NCBI RefSeq assembly: GCF_022898935.1
Contig: NZ_JALIRP010000010.1
Location: forward strand, 62,001 to 126,000
From: Paenibacillus mangrovi
Lineage (GTDB): Bacteria; Bacillota; Bacilli; Paenibacillales; Paenibacillaceae
Direction of reading: 5' to 3'
DNA length: 64,000 nt
Shown here: positions 35,382 through 43,432 of the stretch, in pieces
Layout of the letters: each line of letters starts with the position of its first letter
How positions within the stretch are numbered: the first letter of the stretch is position 1
Notes under the pieces: generated by a model
Seen by the model: only the letters and a program-made list of their open reading frames with translations
Database searches by the model: none
Told to the model about the DNA's origin: nothing
Program-made: the position numbers and the translations under genes

Positions 35382-36245
35382 ATGTATGTAGCTCGTGATT
35401 GGCAAGACTACGAATTGATCGATACGGGATCAGGCGAAAAGTTGGAGCGCTGGGGAGATGTTATCCTACGCAGACCTGACCCGCAAATTATATGGCCTCT
35501 GGAAAAAGACTCTGGAATGTGGCGCGAAGTGCATGGACACTATCACAGAAGCTCATCCGGCGGCGGAGAATGGGACATGAAAAAAAAGCTCCCAGAACGA
35601 TGGACGATTTCATATGACCAGTTGAAATTCTATATCCGCCCTACCAACTTTAAACATACGGGTCTGTTTCCTGAGCAAGCAGCCAATTGGCGCTGGATGA
35701 TGGATAAGATCGCAGCAGCCAAACGCCCGATCAAGGTCCTGAATTTGTTCGCATATACCGGGGGAGCTACTGTAGCTGCAGCCTATGCTGGAGCAGAGGT
35801 CGTGCATGTCGATGCGGCCAAAGGAATGGTGCAATGGGCCAAAGAAAATCTTCAATTATCCGGAATCGGTGACCGTCCGGTCCGTTTTATCACCGATGAT
35901 GTATTTAAATTCGTACAGCGCGAACAGCGTAGAGGCAACCTCTATGACGCCATTATCATGGATCCTCCTTCCTATGGACGCGGTCCCGGCGGAGAAATGT
36001 GGAAGCTAGAGCAGAGCTTGTATCCATTCGTTGAGAGCTGCATGAGCATTATGTCCGAGCAGCCACTGTTCATGCTCATTAACTCCTATACAACGGGTAT
36101 TTCACCGACTGTTCTTCATAATATCCTGGCCATGACCGCCGGACGCCGGTTTGGAGGAAGCATTTCCTGCGGTGAGCTCGGACTTCCGATTACGGAATCG
36201 GGACTTCATCTGCCGTGCGGAATCTTGGGACGCTGGGAGTCGTAA
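35382..36245 (+). CDS. SAM-dependent methyltransferase (RlmI-like, PF10672 type)
   Basis: 287 residues, ATG behind AAGGATG. NLFAYTGGATVAAA is the SAM-binding loop, VHVDAAKGMVQWAKEN is the second motif, and DAIIMDPPSYGRGPGG is the DPPSY catalytic motif of rRNA and N-type methyltransferases. It probably methylates 23S rRNA. No N-terminal PUA domain of RlmI type is evident. The next gene is a pseudouridine synthase 7 bp downstream, so the pair may act in rRNA modification. Confidence 0.87.
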   Translation: MYVARDWQDYELIDTGSGEKLERWGDVILRRPDPQIIWPLEKDSGMWREVHGHYHRSSSGGGEWDMKKKLPERWTISYDQLKFYIRPTNFKHTGLFPEQAANWRWMMDKIAAAKRPIKVLNLFAYTGGATVAAAYAGAEVVHVDAAKGMVQWAKENLQLSGIGDRPVRFITDDVFKFVQREQRRGNLYDAIIMDPPSYGRGPGGEMWKLEQSLYPFVESCMSIMSEQPLFMLINSYTTGISPTVLHNILAMTAGRRFGGSISCGELGLPITESGLHLPCGILGRWES

Positions 36246-36252
36246 GCTGAAT

Positions 36253-36972
36253 ATGAGTCATGAACATCTTTCCCAAATTCCGATTTTATATGAAGACAAC
36301 CATCTGTTAGGCATCGTAAAACCGGTCAATATACCGACTCAAGCCGATATTTCCGGAGACCCGGACTTATTGTCCCTGCTGAAGGATGATATCAAAGAGC
36401 GCTTCAACAAACCGGGAAATGTGTATCTGGGACTTGTGCACAGATTGGATCGGCCGGTTGGTGGTGCTATGATCTTTGCCAAAACCTCCAAAGCCGCATC
36501 CCGTTTATCCGAAACGGTGCGCAGCCGCAGCTTCCGAAAGATTTACGCGGCCGTGGTGCATGGTCAGCTTCCGGCGGCCCGCGGTACATTGAAGGACATG
36601 CTCTTGAAAGATCCCAAGACGAATATGGTCTCAGTTGTCAAGAAAGGTACACCCGGAGCCAAGGAAGCTGTGCTCGACTATGAAGTTCTCGGTACAGCCG
36701 GCGGCTTCAGCCTCGTCCGAATTGAGCTTCATACCGGTAGGTCCCATCAGATCCGTGTACAGATGAATCAGGCAGGTTGTCCCTTGTACGGTGATCAGAA
36801 ATACGGAAGCCGAGTGAATAAGCCGGGACAGCAGATCGCTTTATGGTCCGTGATTGTAGGCTTTCCGCATCCGGTAACCAAAGAGGACGTAAAGCTTACG
36901 TCCCTTCCTCCTGCTATGCATCCATGGAATTTATGGACGGAATCGGTTATGGACCGTTTGGTCATGGAATAA
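36253..36972 (+). CDS. RluA-family pseudouridine synthase
   Basis: 239 residues from ATG 36253, 7 bp after the methyltransferase stop. An earlier in-frame start at 36151 would overlap that gene by 95 bp and is rejected. HRLDRPVGG carries the catalytic aspartate of the RluA family, and LVRIELHTGRSHQIRVQM is the second signature. No S4 domain, so it is of the short RluA/RluC-like class. Target uridine not predictable. Confidence 0.92.
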   Translation: MSHEHLSQIPILYEDNHLLGIVKPVNIPTQADISGDPDLLSLLKDDIKERFNKPGNVYLGLVHRLDRPVGGAMIFAKTSKAASRLSETVRSRSFRKIYAAVVHGQLPAARGTLKDMLLKDPKTNMVSVVKKGTPGAKEAVLDYEVLGTAGGFSLVRIELHTGRSHQIRVQMNQAGCPLYGDQKYGSRVNKPGQQIALWSVIVGFPHPVTKEDVKLTSLPPAMHPWNLWTESVMDRLVME

Positions 36973-37009
36973 CAGTAGTCCATCTTAATAAACCACAACA
37001 AATAAACGA

Positions 37010-37054
37010 AAGGACCTCAAATCCCACTGCAGGTGGGGATGAGGTCCTTTTTTC
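37010..37054 (+). terminator. Terminator of the methyltransferase-pseudouridine synthase operon
   Basis: AAGGACCTCAaatcCCAC / GTGGggaTGAGGTCCTT followed by TTTTT. It probably also stops minus-strand transcripts from the gene ending at 37069 (TTTCGTTT on that side). Confidence 0.85.
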
Positions 37055-37068
37055 CGTATTTTAATAGT

Positions 37069-37827
37069 TTATTTTTCGGTTTTCCGTAAAACAAGCACAT
37101 GGTTGGCATTCCTCTGAAAATGGTATGGCACAGCTTGAATGTCAGGTTCCCATCCCTGTATACGTGCGTAACAGATCAGGATGTCAACGTGTTCAGGCTG
37201 TCTTCCGCTCTGATCGACGAGTGGGAAAATCCGTACTTCATGCCGGGTCACGCGGAATAGCTCCCGTAAGGTTCGGAGATGAAAATCAGCATCCAGCCTG
37301 TCGGCATAGGTGAAGAGAAAATGCGCCGACAAGGTCATATCAAATTGTCCATCTTCAAAGGGAAGCACAGGCAGCGTAACCGGTATGTAGCGTTCCGGAT
37401 GAAGACGCATATCCCTTGCACAGGTCTCCAAAGCCTTGATCCGCTCTGTCCGCAGTTCCTCCACCGATTGAAACTCGGTCCAAAGATACCTTTTTTTCTC
37501 GGTTTCGACATGCTCCATGGCATGAATGATATCGCCAATCCCTTTCCTGTAGAGCATCTCCGTGTCGTGATAATAAACAATATCCGCTGCAATGACGTCA
37601 GAGCCATGCTTGTTGGCTCCTGCCGCAAACGAACAGGCGCCCCCAGGACAATCTAGAATTTTGCGCCCGCTCAAGGCCCTTTCATCCAGATTAAACATTC
37701 GAATATATTCTTCGAACGTCCTTCCAATGAAAACGATCCGCTCTAATCTGCTGTCGGCATCGTTTTCGGCACGAATCCCATGTCCTTGAATCTGTTCCTG
37801 TACTTTCCTGTTCTCTGCTTCGCTCAT
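37069..37827 (-). CDS. Class I SAM-dependent methyltransferase-like protein
   Basis: 252 residues. ILDCPGGACSFAAGANKHGSDVIAADI (about 57-83) is a methyltransferase motif I loop with the acidic strand-2 residue, and LPFEDGQFDMTLSAHFLFTY is the motif IV region. Substrate unknown. It shares its terminator with the convergent operon and lies 71 bp after the bshB2 stop; no strong ribosome site is visible. Confidence 0.82.
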   Translation of the reverse strand: MSEAENRKVQEQIQGHGIRAENDADSRLERIVFIGRTFEEYIRMFNLDERALSGRKILDCPGGACSFAAGANKHGSDVIAADIVYYHDTEMLYRKGIGDIIHAMEHVETEKKRYLWTEFQSVEELRTERIKALETCARDMRLHPERYIPVTLPVLPFEDGQFDMTLSAHFLFTYADRLDADFHLRTLRELFRVTRHEVRIFPLVDQSGRQPEHVDILICYARIQGWEPDIQAVPYHFQRNANHVLVLRKTEK

Positions 37828-37898
37828 CTCGTCTCATCTCAACTCGCCTTCCGAATATCTTCCACAAACTGTAAGTCTGTGTGTAGCCGTAAATTATC

Positions 37899-38555
37899 TT
37901 ATTCGAAATGATAAGTCCAGAATCTTTCCGTGCTGAAACGGCTTTTGATCTGTTCGTCATTTTCCGAGTAGCTTCCGAGCATGTCTTTCCAGCGGAACTG
38001 TGAGCTGTGCGCACGGATGGAGCCATATTTATTAGGGAGGAAATCCCTCACGTCTACCAGCACATCCGGTTTGCCCAATATTTTCTCGCAGCCTTTGGAA
38101 AAAGCAACACAGTTGACGACAGGACGCTGTTCTTTCGGCATGGCGGATACCGTCCGAATAACTGCTGCTCCCGTCGCATCGTGGTCCGGATGTACGCTGT
38201 ATCCCGGATAAAAGGTAATGATCAATGAAGGCTTAACTTCGTCAATCAGATCTCGAAGCATGTCATCCAGCATATTTTGATCCTCAAATTCGATAGTTTT
38301 GTCATGCAAGCCCATCAAGCGCACATCCTGTATGCCGATGGAACGGGCGGATTCTGCAAGCTCTCTACGGCGGAGCTCCGGAAGCGTGATCCGGTTAGCC
38401 ATCAGCGGCTTGCCCATATTGCGGGCCATTTCGCCCAGCGTCAGGCAGGCATAGGTTACTTTTGCACCTTCATGTATTCGTTTAGCCAGCGTTCCGGATG
38501 CACCAAACGATTCATCATCCGGATGCGGGAATACCATCAGTATATGATTCTCCAT
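37899..38555 (-). CDS. bshB2: Bacillithiol biosynthesis deacetylase BshB2
   Basis: I use ATG 38555 (MENHILMVFPHPDDES); a GTG four codons upstream sits too close to its AAAGG. 218 residues. PHPDDESFG and HPDHDATG are the zinc motifs of LmbE/PIG-L enzymes. The full pattern and the neighbour yojF match B. subtilis yojG (bshB2). It deacetylates GlcNAc-malate to GlcN-malate in bacillithiol synthesis. Confidence 0.9.
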   Translation of the reverse strand: MENHILMVFPHPDDESFGASGTLAKRIHEGAKVTYACLTLGEMARNMGKPLMANRITLPELRRRELAESARSIGIQDVRLMGLHDKTIEFEDQNMLDDMLRDLIDEVKPSLIITFYPGYSVHPDHDATGAAVIRTVSAMPKEQRPVVNCVAFSKGCEKILGKPDVLVDVRDFLPNKYGSIRAHSSQFRWKDMLGSYSENDEQIKSRFSTERFWTYHFE

Positions 38556-38602
38556 ATCCTCTTTCACCCTTTCTCTATTTAAACCCCTTAAGTTTAACCG
38601 AT

Positions 38603-38947
38603 TTAGAATGGTTCTTTGCTAAGCTGAAGTGCCACAACAAGCTTTCCTTCACTGTCATGGCCTGCCATAATAAGGCGTTCCGTCTCCGTCTCTTCGATAT
38701 GAGTCAGTCCCTGCGCATAGATCCAGCCTTGCTCCATTTTGAGTCCCACTCGGTACGGGCCAAAGCCTGCAATGGATCCATGCATATAGCGAACCATTCC
38801 GTTTTTGATAAAGGTGGATGCCGTAAACTTGGACTCATCCTCATGCGAGGCATATGCACCGGTTGTCATTTCCAAATGTATATAAAGATCCTGCTCCTGA
38901 AGTTTGTCGAGAAGTTCCTGAACCATTCGTGGGTTAATCAGCTGCAT
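38603..38947 (-). CDS. yojF: YojF family protein (DUF1806)
   Basis: 114 residues, ATG behind CGGAGGG. YojF-type small protein, 47 bp upstream of bshB2 in the same order as in B. subtilis (yojF-yojG). Function unknown; the conserved neighbourhood suggests a link to bacillithiol metabolism. Confidence 0.87.
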   Translation of the reverse strand: MQLINPRMVQELLDKLQEQDLYIHLEMTTGAYASHEDESKFTASTFIKNGMVRYMHGSIAGFGPYRVGLKMEQGWIYAQGLTHIEETETERLIMAGHDSEGKLVVALQLSKEPF

Positions 38948-39096
38948 CTTAAATCCCTCCGTTTCAATGATGTCTATATAAATCGATTCATACCATAAAA
39001 CTGCAACATATTTTATTATAATTCAAATCAGAGAGTTTTCACAAACCCGATTTTCGTGTATTTGTTATCGAACATTCGAATAAGCTGGGCCCAGAC

Positions 39097-39130
39097 AGAA
39101 AAAAGGCCGCCTTCACGGCCGCCTTTCTTT
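39097..39130 (-). terminator. Terminator of the marR-niaP operon
   Basis: AAAGGCgGCC / GGCgGCCTTT stem with one mismatch, followed by TTTTTT on the minus strand; it lies immediately past the niaP stop. Confidence 0.75.
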
Positions 39131-39143
39131 TCATCACATGCAA

Positions 39144-40364
39144 TTAATCCGTCAATTCTCTGCCCTTTGTCTCTGTTCCAAGAAGCAGTACGCCGATCGC
39201 ACCGATCAGGATGATAACAAAAAACATCATGAAAATGGTGCTGATCTGAACCTGATGCTGTACCATGTAACCGACCAGAAATGGAGCAATGACTCCCCCG
39301 ATCCGTCCCACAGAAGTCGCAAGGCCTACGCCCGTGGAGCGTATCGAGGTTGGATACAGCTCCGGTGTATAAGCGTACAGACCGCCCCATGCACCCAGAT
39401 TGAAGAAGGAGAGGCAGATTCCCGCTGCGATCAGCATACCTGCTGAATCGGCGATACCGAACCATGCTGCGCTTACTGCCGTCAGAACCAGATACGTAAT
39501 CATCACGAACTTCCGACCGAACTTTTCAATGAAGTACGCAGCCGTAAAATAGCCTGGCAGCTGCGCGATGGTCATAATCAGGACATATTCAAAGCTCTTG
39601 ATCAGACTGAAGCCCTTCATCGTCATCACGGACGGTAGCCAAAGAAACATGCCGTAATACGAAAATACAACAGAAAACCATAAAATCCAGAGCATCAGCG
39701 TCGTGCGGCTATGCTTGCTTGTCCAGATAGAGCTTAATTTGCTTGAAAAAGATATGGAAGCGACCTGATTCTGATTGCTCTTGTACACAGGCGAGTCATC
39801 GATCGCACGCCGTAAATACAGCGCATATAGTGCCGGAAGCGCTCCGATCACGAAAGCAATCTGCCAGCCATAGGTCGGGATCAGAAAATACGAAATCAGC
39901 GCTGCAACCAGCCAGCCGCCTGCCCAGAAGCTTTCGAGCAGCACCACAGCCCGCCCGCGCTGGCTTGCCGGCATGCTTTCGGAAACAAGCGTGGAAGCGA
40001 CAGGAAGTTCTCCTCCAAGACCAATACCCGTTATGAAGCGGAGCAGGCAGAGCACCCAAAAACTTGAAGCCAGTGCTGACAATCCGCTAGCCACGGAAAA
40101 GATCAGCAAGGTCCATAGAAGTACCTTTTTGCGGCCAAAACGGTCTGCCAAATAACCGGCTGCCGCAGCACCAAATACCATCCCGAGTGAGTTCATACTG
40201 GTTAATATGCCAACCTCTTGCGGGGACAGCTTCCAATCCAAGGCCAGAGCCGTCACGATAAAAGAAATAATACCTACGTCCATCGCATCAAATAGCCAGC
40301 TAAAGCCGGCGCTGAAAAGCAGTTTTCTTGTTTTCGCATTTTTCAAAAGCGCTGCATCATTCAT
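39144..40364 (-). CDS. niaP: MFS transporter, NiaP (niacin)-like
   Basis: 406 residues, twelve membrane helices. The MFS motif A (AAAGYLADRFGRKKVLL) lies between helices 2 and 3. GWLFDAMDVGIISF-type start, GGELPVASTLVSESMPASQRGRAVVLLESFWAGGWL and ELYPTSIRSTGVG resemble B. subtilis NiaP (YceI), a niacin importer. An aromatic-acid:H+ symporter is the alternative. A MarR regulator is encoded 37 bp upstream, which fits an aromatic substrate. Confidence 0.75.
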   Translation of the reverse strand: MNDAALLKNAKTRKLLFSAGFSWLFDAMDVGIISFIVTALALDWKLSPQEVGILTSMNSLGMVFGAAAAGYLADRFGRKKVLLWTLLIFSVASGLSALASSFWVLCLLRFITGIGLGGELPVASTLVSESMPASQRGRAVVLLESFWAGGWLVAALISYFLIPTYGWQIAFVIGALPALYALYLRRAIDDSPVYKSNQNQVASISFSSKLSSIWTSKHSRTTLMLWILWFSVVFSYYGMFLWLPSVMTMKGFSLIKSFEYVLIMTIAQLPGYFTAAYFIEKFGRKFVMITYLVLTAVSAAWFGIADSAGMLIAAGICLSFFNLGAWGGLYAYTPELYPTSIRSTGVGLATSVGRIGGVIAPFLVGYMVQHQVQISTIFMMFFVIILIGAIGVLLLGTETKGRELTD

Positions 40365-40401
40365 CAAGTTGTCTTCCTCTACATGTATTCTTTGGCGCTG
40401 C

Positions 40402-40812
40402 TTAAGGCACCACGGTTAGTTTACCTAATAAATATATCAATAATTGCTGATTATGTGCGGAAATACGTGAAAGTATGGTAGCAAGGAATGCGTCCCTGAT
40501 CTGCAAGCCGCGAATGACCTCCTGCCGTCCTTTGTCCGAAATTGACACCCAGACAATTCGTCGATCATTACCATCGCGATCGCGTGTGATCAATCCGTTC
40601 TTCTCCATCCGGTCCAGCAGCATCGTTACGGCAGCCGGGCTAGTCGCCAGCAGAGGTGTCAGCTCAGAAGGCTTCATCCGCTCTTGTTCCTCAAGTACCT
40701 CAAGAACAGCAAGCTGGGCTTCTGTAAGCGCGGGAGCCAGTTCATTCTCCATATGTAATTTGTAATCTTTACTCAGTTTAGACCATATTTTCGCAAATTC
40801 GGAAGTCTGCAC
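40402..40812 (-). CDS. MarR-family transcriptional regulator
   Basis: GTG 40812 is 7 bp from AGGAAGG; 136 residues. Winged helix: LTEAQLAVLEVLEEQ, MKPSELTPLLATSPAAVTMLLDRMEKNGLITRDRDGNDRRIVWVSISDKG. It probably represses the downstream transporter and itself, with an aromatic acid as inducer. Confidence 0.88.
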   Translation of the reverse strand: MQTSEFAKIWSKLSKDYKLHMENELAPALTEAQLAVLEVLEEQERMKPSELTPLLATSPAAVTMLLDRMEKNGLITRDRDGNDRRIVWVSISDKGRQEVIRGLQIRDAFLATILSRISAHNQQLLIYLLGKLTVVP

Positions 40813-40904
40813 GGAATTTCCTTCCTTTCGTAAGCAATCTTTTACAGGATTAACTTTCGCGCAATTTCGTTCCAATTCCTTCCTCACTCCGAAAAAAATT
40901 TGAG

Positions 40905-40945
40905 AAAAAGGCATCCCCGCCCGGAGTGGGCAAGGATACCTTTAA
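40905..40945 (-). terminator. parEC terminator
   Basis: AAAGGtATCC...GGATgCCTTT hairpin with an inner GCCC/GGGC stem, followed by TTTTTC on the minus strand; 32 bp past the parC stop. Confidence 0.8.
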
Positions 40946-40976
40946 AGGGTTTCTACACATGGCTTGACAAGGTTCA

Positions 40977-43421
40977 TCAAGATGATTCCGGATGCACCAG
41001 CAAAACAGAAATTTCGTCTTTTTTCTCAAGATGCACGAGCAATTTTCCTGTCGATTTGCGATCCGCGATCGGAGCCTGTTCTGAACTGAAAGTATAACTT
41101 TGTCCTTCGCTGCTGATCGCAGTAATTTGCAGCGGTTCCCGGCAGTAGAACGCTCCAGCAATCCGGTTTCCGTTTGGTTTTACACGTTTGCCTTCCTTGA
41201 ATTCGAAGCTCGCGAGGCCCTTGCCTCCACGGCTTTGCGGCTGGTAATCCGCCAGCAGGGAACGCTTGCCGTAACCAAGATCCGTCAGCGTCAGTATTTC
41301 GCCTTCATCTTCCTCCACCCATAACGCTGAGACGACCTCGTCTCCTTCCCGAAGCTGAATCCCCTTCACACCTGCGGACACACGGCCCATGGCATTGACG
41401 TCACTTTCCCTGAAACGGATGCTCATGCCGTCTTTGCTGACCAGCAGGATATCCTTGATTCCATCGCTGAGCGTGACCGATATAATCTCGTCGTCGGCGC
41501 CAACCTTGCAGGCCGCCACCGCACTCGAGCGGTTCGTCATATATTCCTTGAGCTCCGTCCGTTTGACCTGCCCTTTTTTCGTGACAAAAACAAGCGACTG
41601 ATTCGGTTCATCAAAATTGCTCACCGGAATCACGCCGGCAATGATGTCTTCCTTGGAAAGGTGAATGACATTGACGATCGCCGTGCCTGGATCCTTCCAT
41701 TTGAATTCCGGTATCTGGTGAACCGGCAGCAGGAAGTATTGACCCTTTTGCGTGAAGATCAGCAAATTATCCAGTGTATTGATCTCCAGAATTTTGGAGG
41801 TAAAGTCGCCTTCCTTGACGCCTGAACCGCCGCGCTCTCCGCCGGATCTTGTAAAGGAAAGCATGCTTGTCCGCTTGATGTAGCCTTCTTGCGATAAGGT
41901 CACCAGCACATCCTCGGAGCTGACCATGACTTCCAAATTGACCTTGATCTCCTCTACTTCGCCCTGGATGGAGCATCTACGGTCAATGCCGTATTTATCG
42001 CGGATTTCCAGCAGTTCTTTGCGGATCAATGCAATCAGCTTTTTGTCGCTATCCAAGATGGCACGGTAGGTATCGATTCTCTTCAAAAGCTCTTCGAGCT
42101 CTTTCTGTAGTGTCGTAATCTCCAGATTCGTTAAGCGGTACAACTGGAGGGTCAAAATGGAATCCGCCTGCCGCTCGGTGAATCCGAACATCCACATAAG
42201 GTTGTTCTGCGCATCCTGGCGGTTCTTCGAGGCTTTGATCGCCGCGATAACCTCATCGAGGATATTCAGGGCTTTAACGAGTCCTTCCAGCACGTGAGCA
42301 CGGTCCTCGGCCTTCTCCAGATCATAGCGGGTGCGGTTACTGACCACTTCACGCTGATGCTCGATATAAGCCTCCAGCATAGCTTTGAGCCCCAGTTGCT
42401 GAGGAGCCTTATTCACAATAGAGACCATGTTGAAGTTATAGGTCACCTGAAGATCTGTCTTTTTCAGCAAATAAGCCAAAATCCCCTGCGCATCGGCTTC
42501 CTTTTTAATCTCAACGACGATTCGAAGGCCATCACGTCCGCTCTCGTCGCGGACCTCAGCGATCCCCTCGATTTTTTTCTCCAGACGGATGTTTTCCATC
42601 TGCGTAACGAGCCGGGATTTAACCACCTGATAAGGTATTTCCGTTACTACGATTTGCTGTTTGCCGCCGCGTAAAAACTCAATATCAGCTTTGGAACGCA
42701 GATAAATGCGTCCTTTTCCTGTACGGTAGGCTTCCTTGATTCCCTCTTCGCCCATGATCAGGCCGCCTGTCGGGAAATCGGGGCCTTTGATGAAGGTCAT
42801 GATCTCCTCAAGTTCAATTTCCGGTTTTTGCATGATCGCTACGCAGGCATCGATGACCTCACGCAGGTTATGCGGCGGAATCTCCGTGGCAAAGCCTGCC
42901 GAAATCCCGCTGACGCCATTGACCAGAAGGTTGGGATAACGGGATGGAAGTACAACTGGCTCCTTCGCGGTATTATCGAAGTTGTCTTTAAACTGAACCG
43001 TACGTTTATCAATATCTCGCAGCATTTCCAAAGCGATTGGCGACAGTCTAGCTTCGGTATAACGCATCGCTGCAGGCGGATCATCATCAATCGAACCCCA
43101 GTTGCCATGACCATCGACAAGCACATGTCCCATTTTCCACGGCTGAGCCATTCTGACCATACCGTCATAGATGGAAGTATCCCCGTGCGGATGGTAATTA
43201 CCCATGACATCGCCGACCGTTTTCGCAGATTTGCGATAGCCTTTATCCGGCATATTACCCGACTCATACATGGCGTACAGAATACGGCGCTGTACCGGCT
43301 TGAGTCCATCCCGGACATCCGGAATCGCGCGGTCCTGAATAATATATTTGGAATACCGGCCGAAGCGGTCGCCAACCACCTCTTCCAGAAAAGCCGGCAT
43401 AAACTGTTCTGATAAACTCAT
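40977..43421 (-). CDS. parC: DNA topoisomerase IV subunit A
   Basis: 814 residues, ATG behind AGAAGGTG. Catalytic Tyr121 in AAMRYTEARLS. The breakage-reunion domain (1 to about 490) is followed by a beta-pinwheel C-terminal domain. At the quinolone-determining region (HPHGDTSIYDGMVR) the Ser80 and Glu84 equivalents of E. coli are Thr82 and Asp86. It decatenates daughter chromosomes with ParE, whose gene lies 11 bp upstream. Confidence 0.96.
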   Translation of the reverse strand: MSLSEQFMPAFLEEVVGDRFGRYSKYIIQDRAIPDVRDGLKPVQRRILYAMYESGNMPDKGYRKSAKTVGDVMGNYHPHGDTSIYDGMVRMAQPWKMGHVLVDGHGNWGSIDDDPPAAMRYTEARLSPIALEMLRDIDKRTVQFKDNFDNTAKEPVVLPSRYPNLLVNGVSGISAGFATEIPPHNLREVIDACVAIMQKPEIELEEIMTFIKGPDFPTGGLIMGEEGIKEAYRTGKGRIYLRSKADIEFLRGGKQQIVVTEIPYQVVKSRLVTQMENIRLEKKIEGIAEVRDESGRDGLRIVVEIKKEADAQGILAYLLKKTDLQVTYNFNMVSIVNKAPQQLGLKAMLEAYIEHQREVVSNRTRYDLEKAEDRAHVLEGLVKALNILDEVIAAIKASKNRQDAQNNLMWMFGFTERQADSILTLQLYRLTNLEITTLQKELEELLKRIDTYRAILDSDKKLIALIRKELLEIRDKYGIDRRCSIQGEVEEIKVNLEVMVSSEDVLVTLSQEGYIKRTSMLSFTRSGGERGGSGVKEGDFTSKILEINTLDNLLIFTQKGQYFLLPVHQIPEFKWKDPGTAIVNVIHLSKEDIIAGVIPVSNFDEPNQSLVFVTKKGQVKRTELKEYMTNRSSAVAACKVGADDEIISVTLSDGIKDILLVSKDGMSIRFRESDVNAMGRVSAGVKGIQLREGDEVVSALWVEEDEGEILTLTDLGYGKRSLLADYQPQSRGGKGLASFEFKEGKRVKPNGNRIAGAFYCREPLQITAISSEGQSYTFSSEQAPIADRKSTGKLLVHLEKKDEISVLLVHPESS

Positions 43422-43432
43422 GAATTCACCTT

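Noticed and set aside
36151..36252. Upstream extension of the pseudouridine synthase
   Set aside because: Would overlap the methyltransferase by 95 bp; the ATG at 36253 gives the normal N-terminus.
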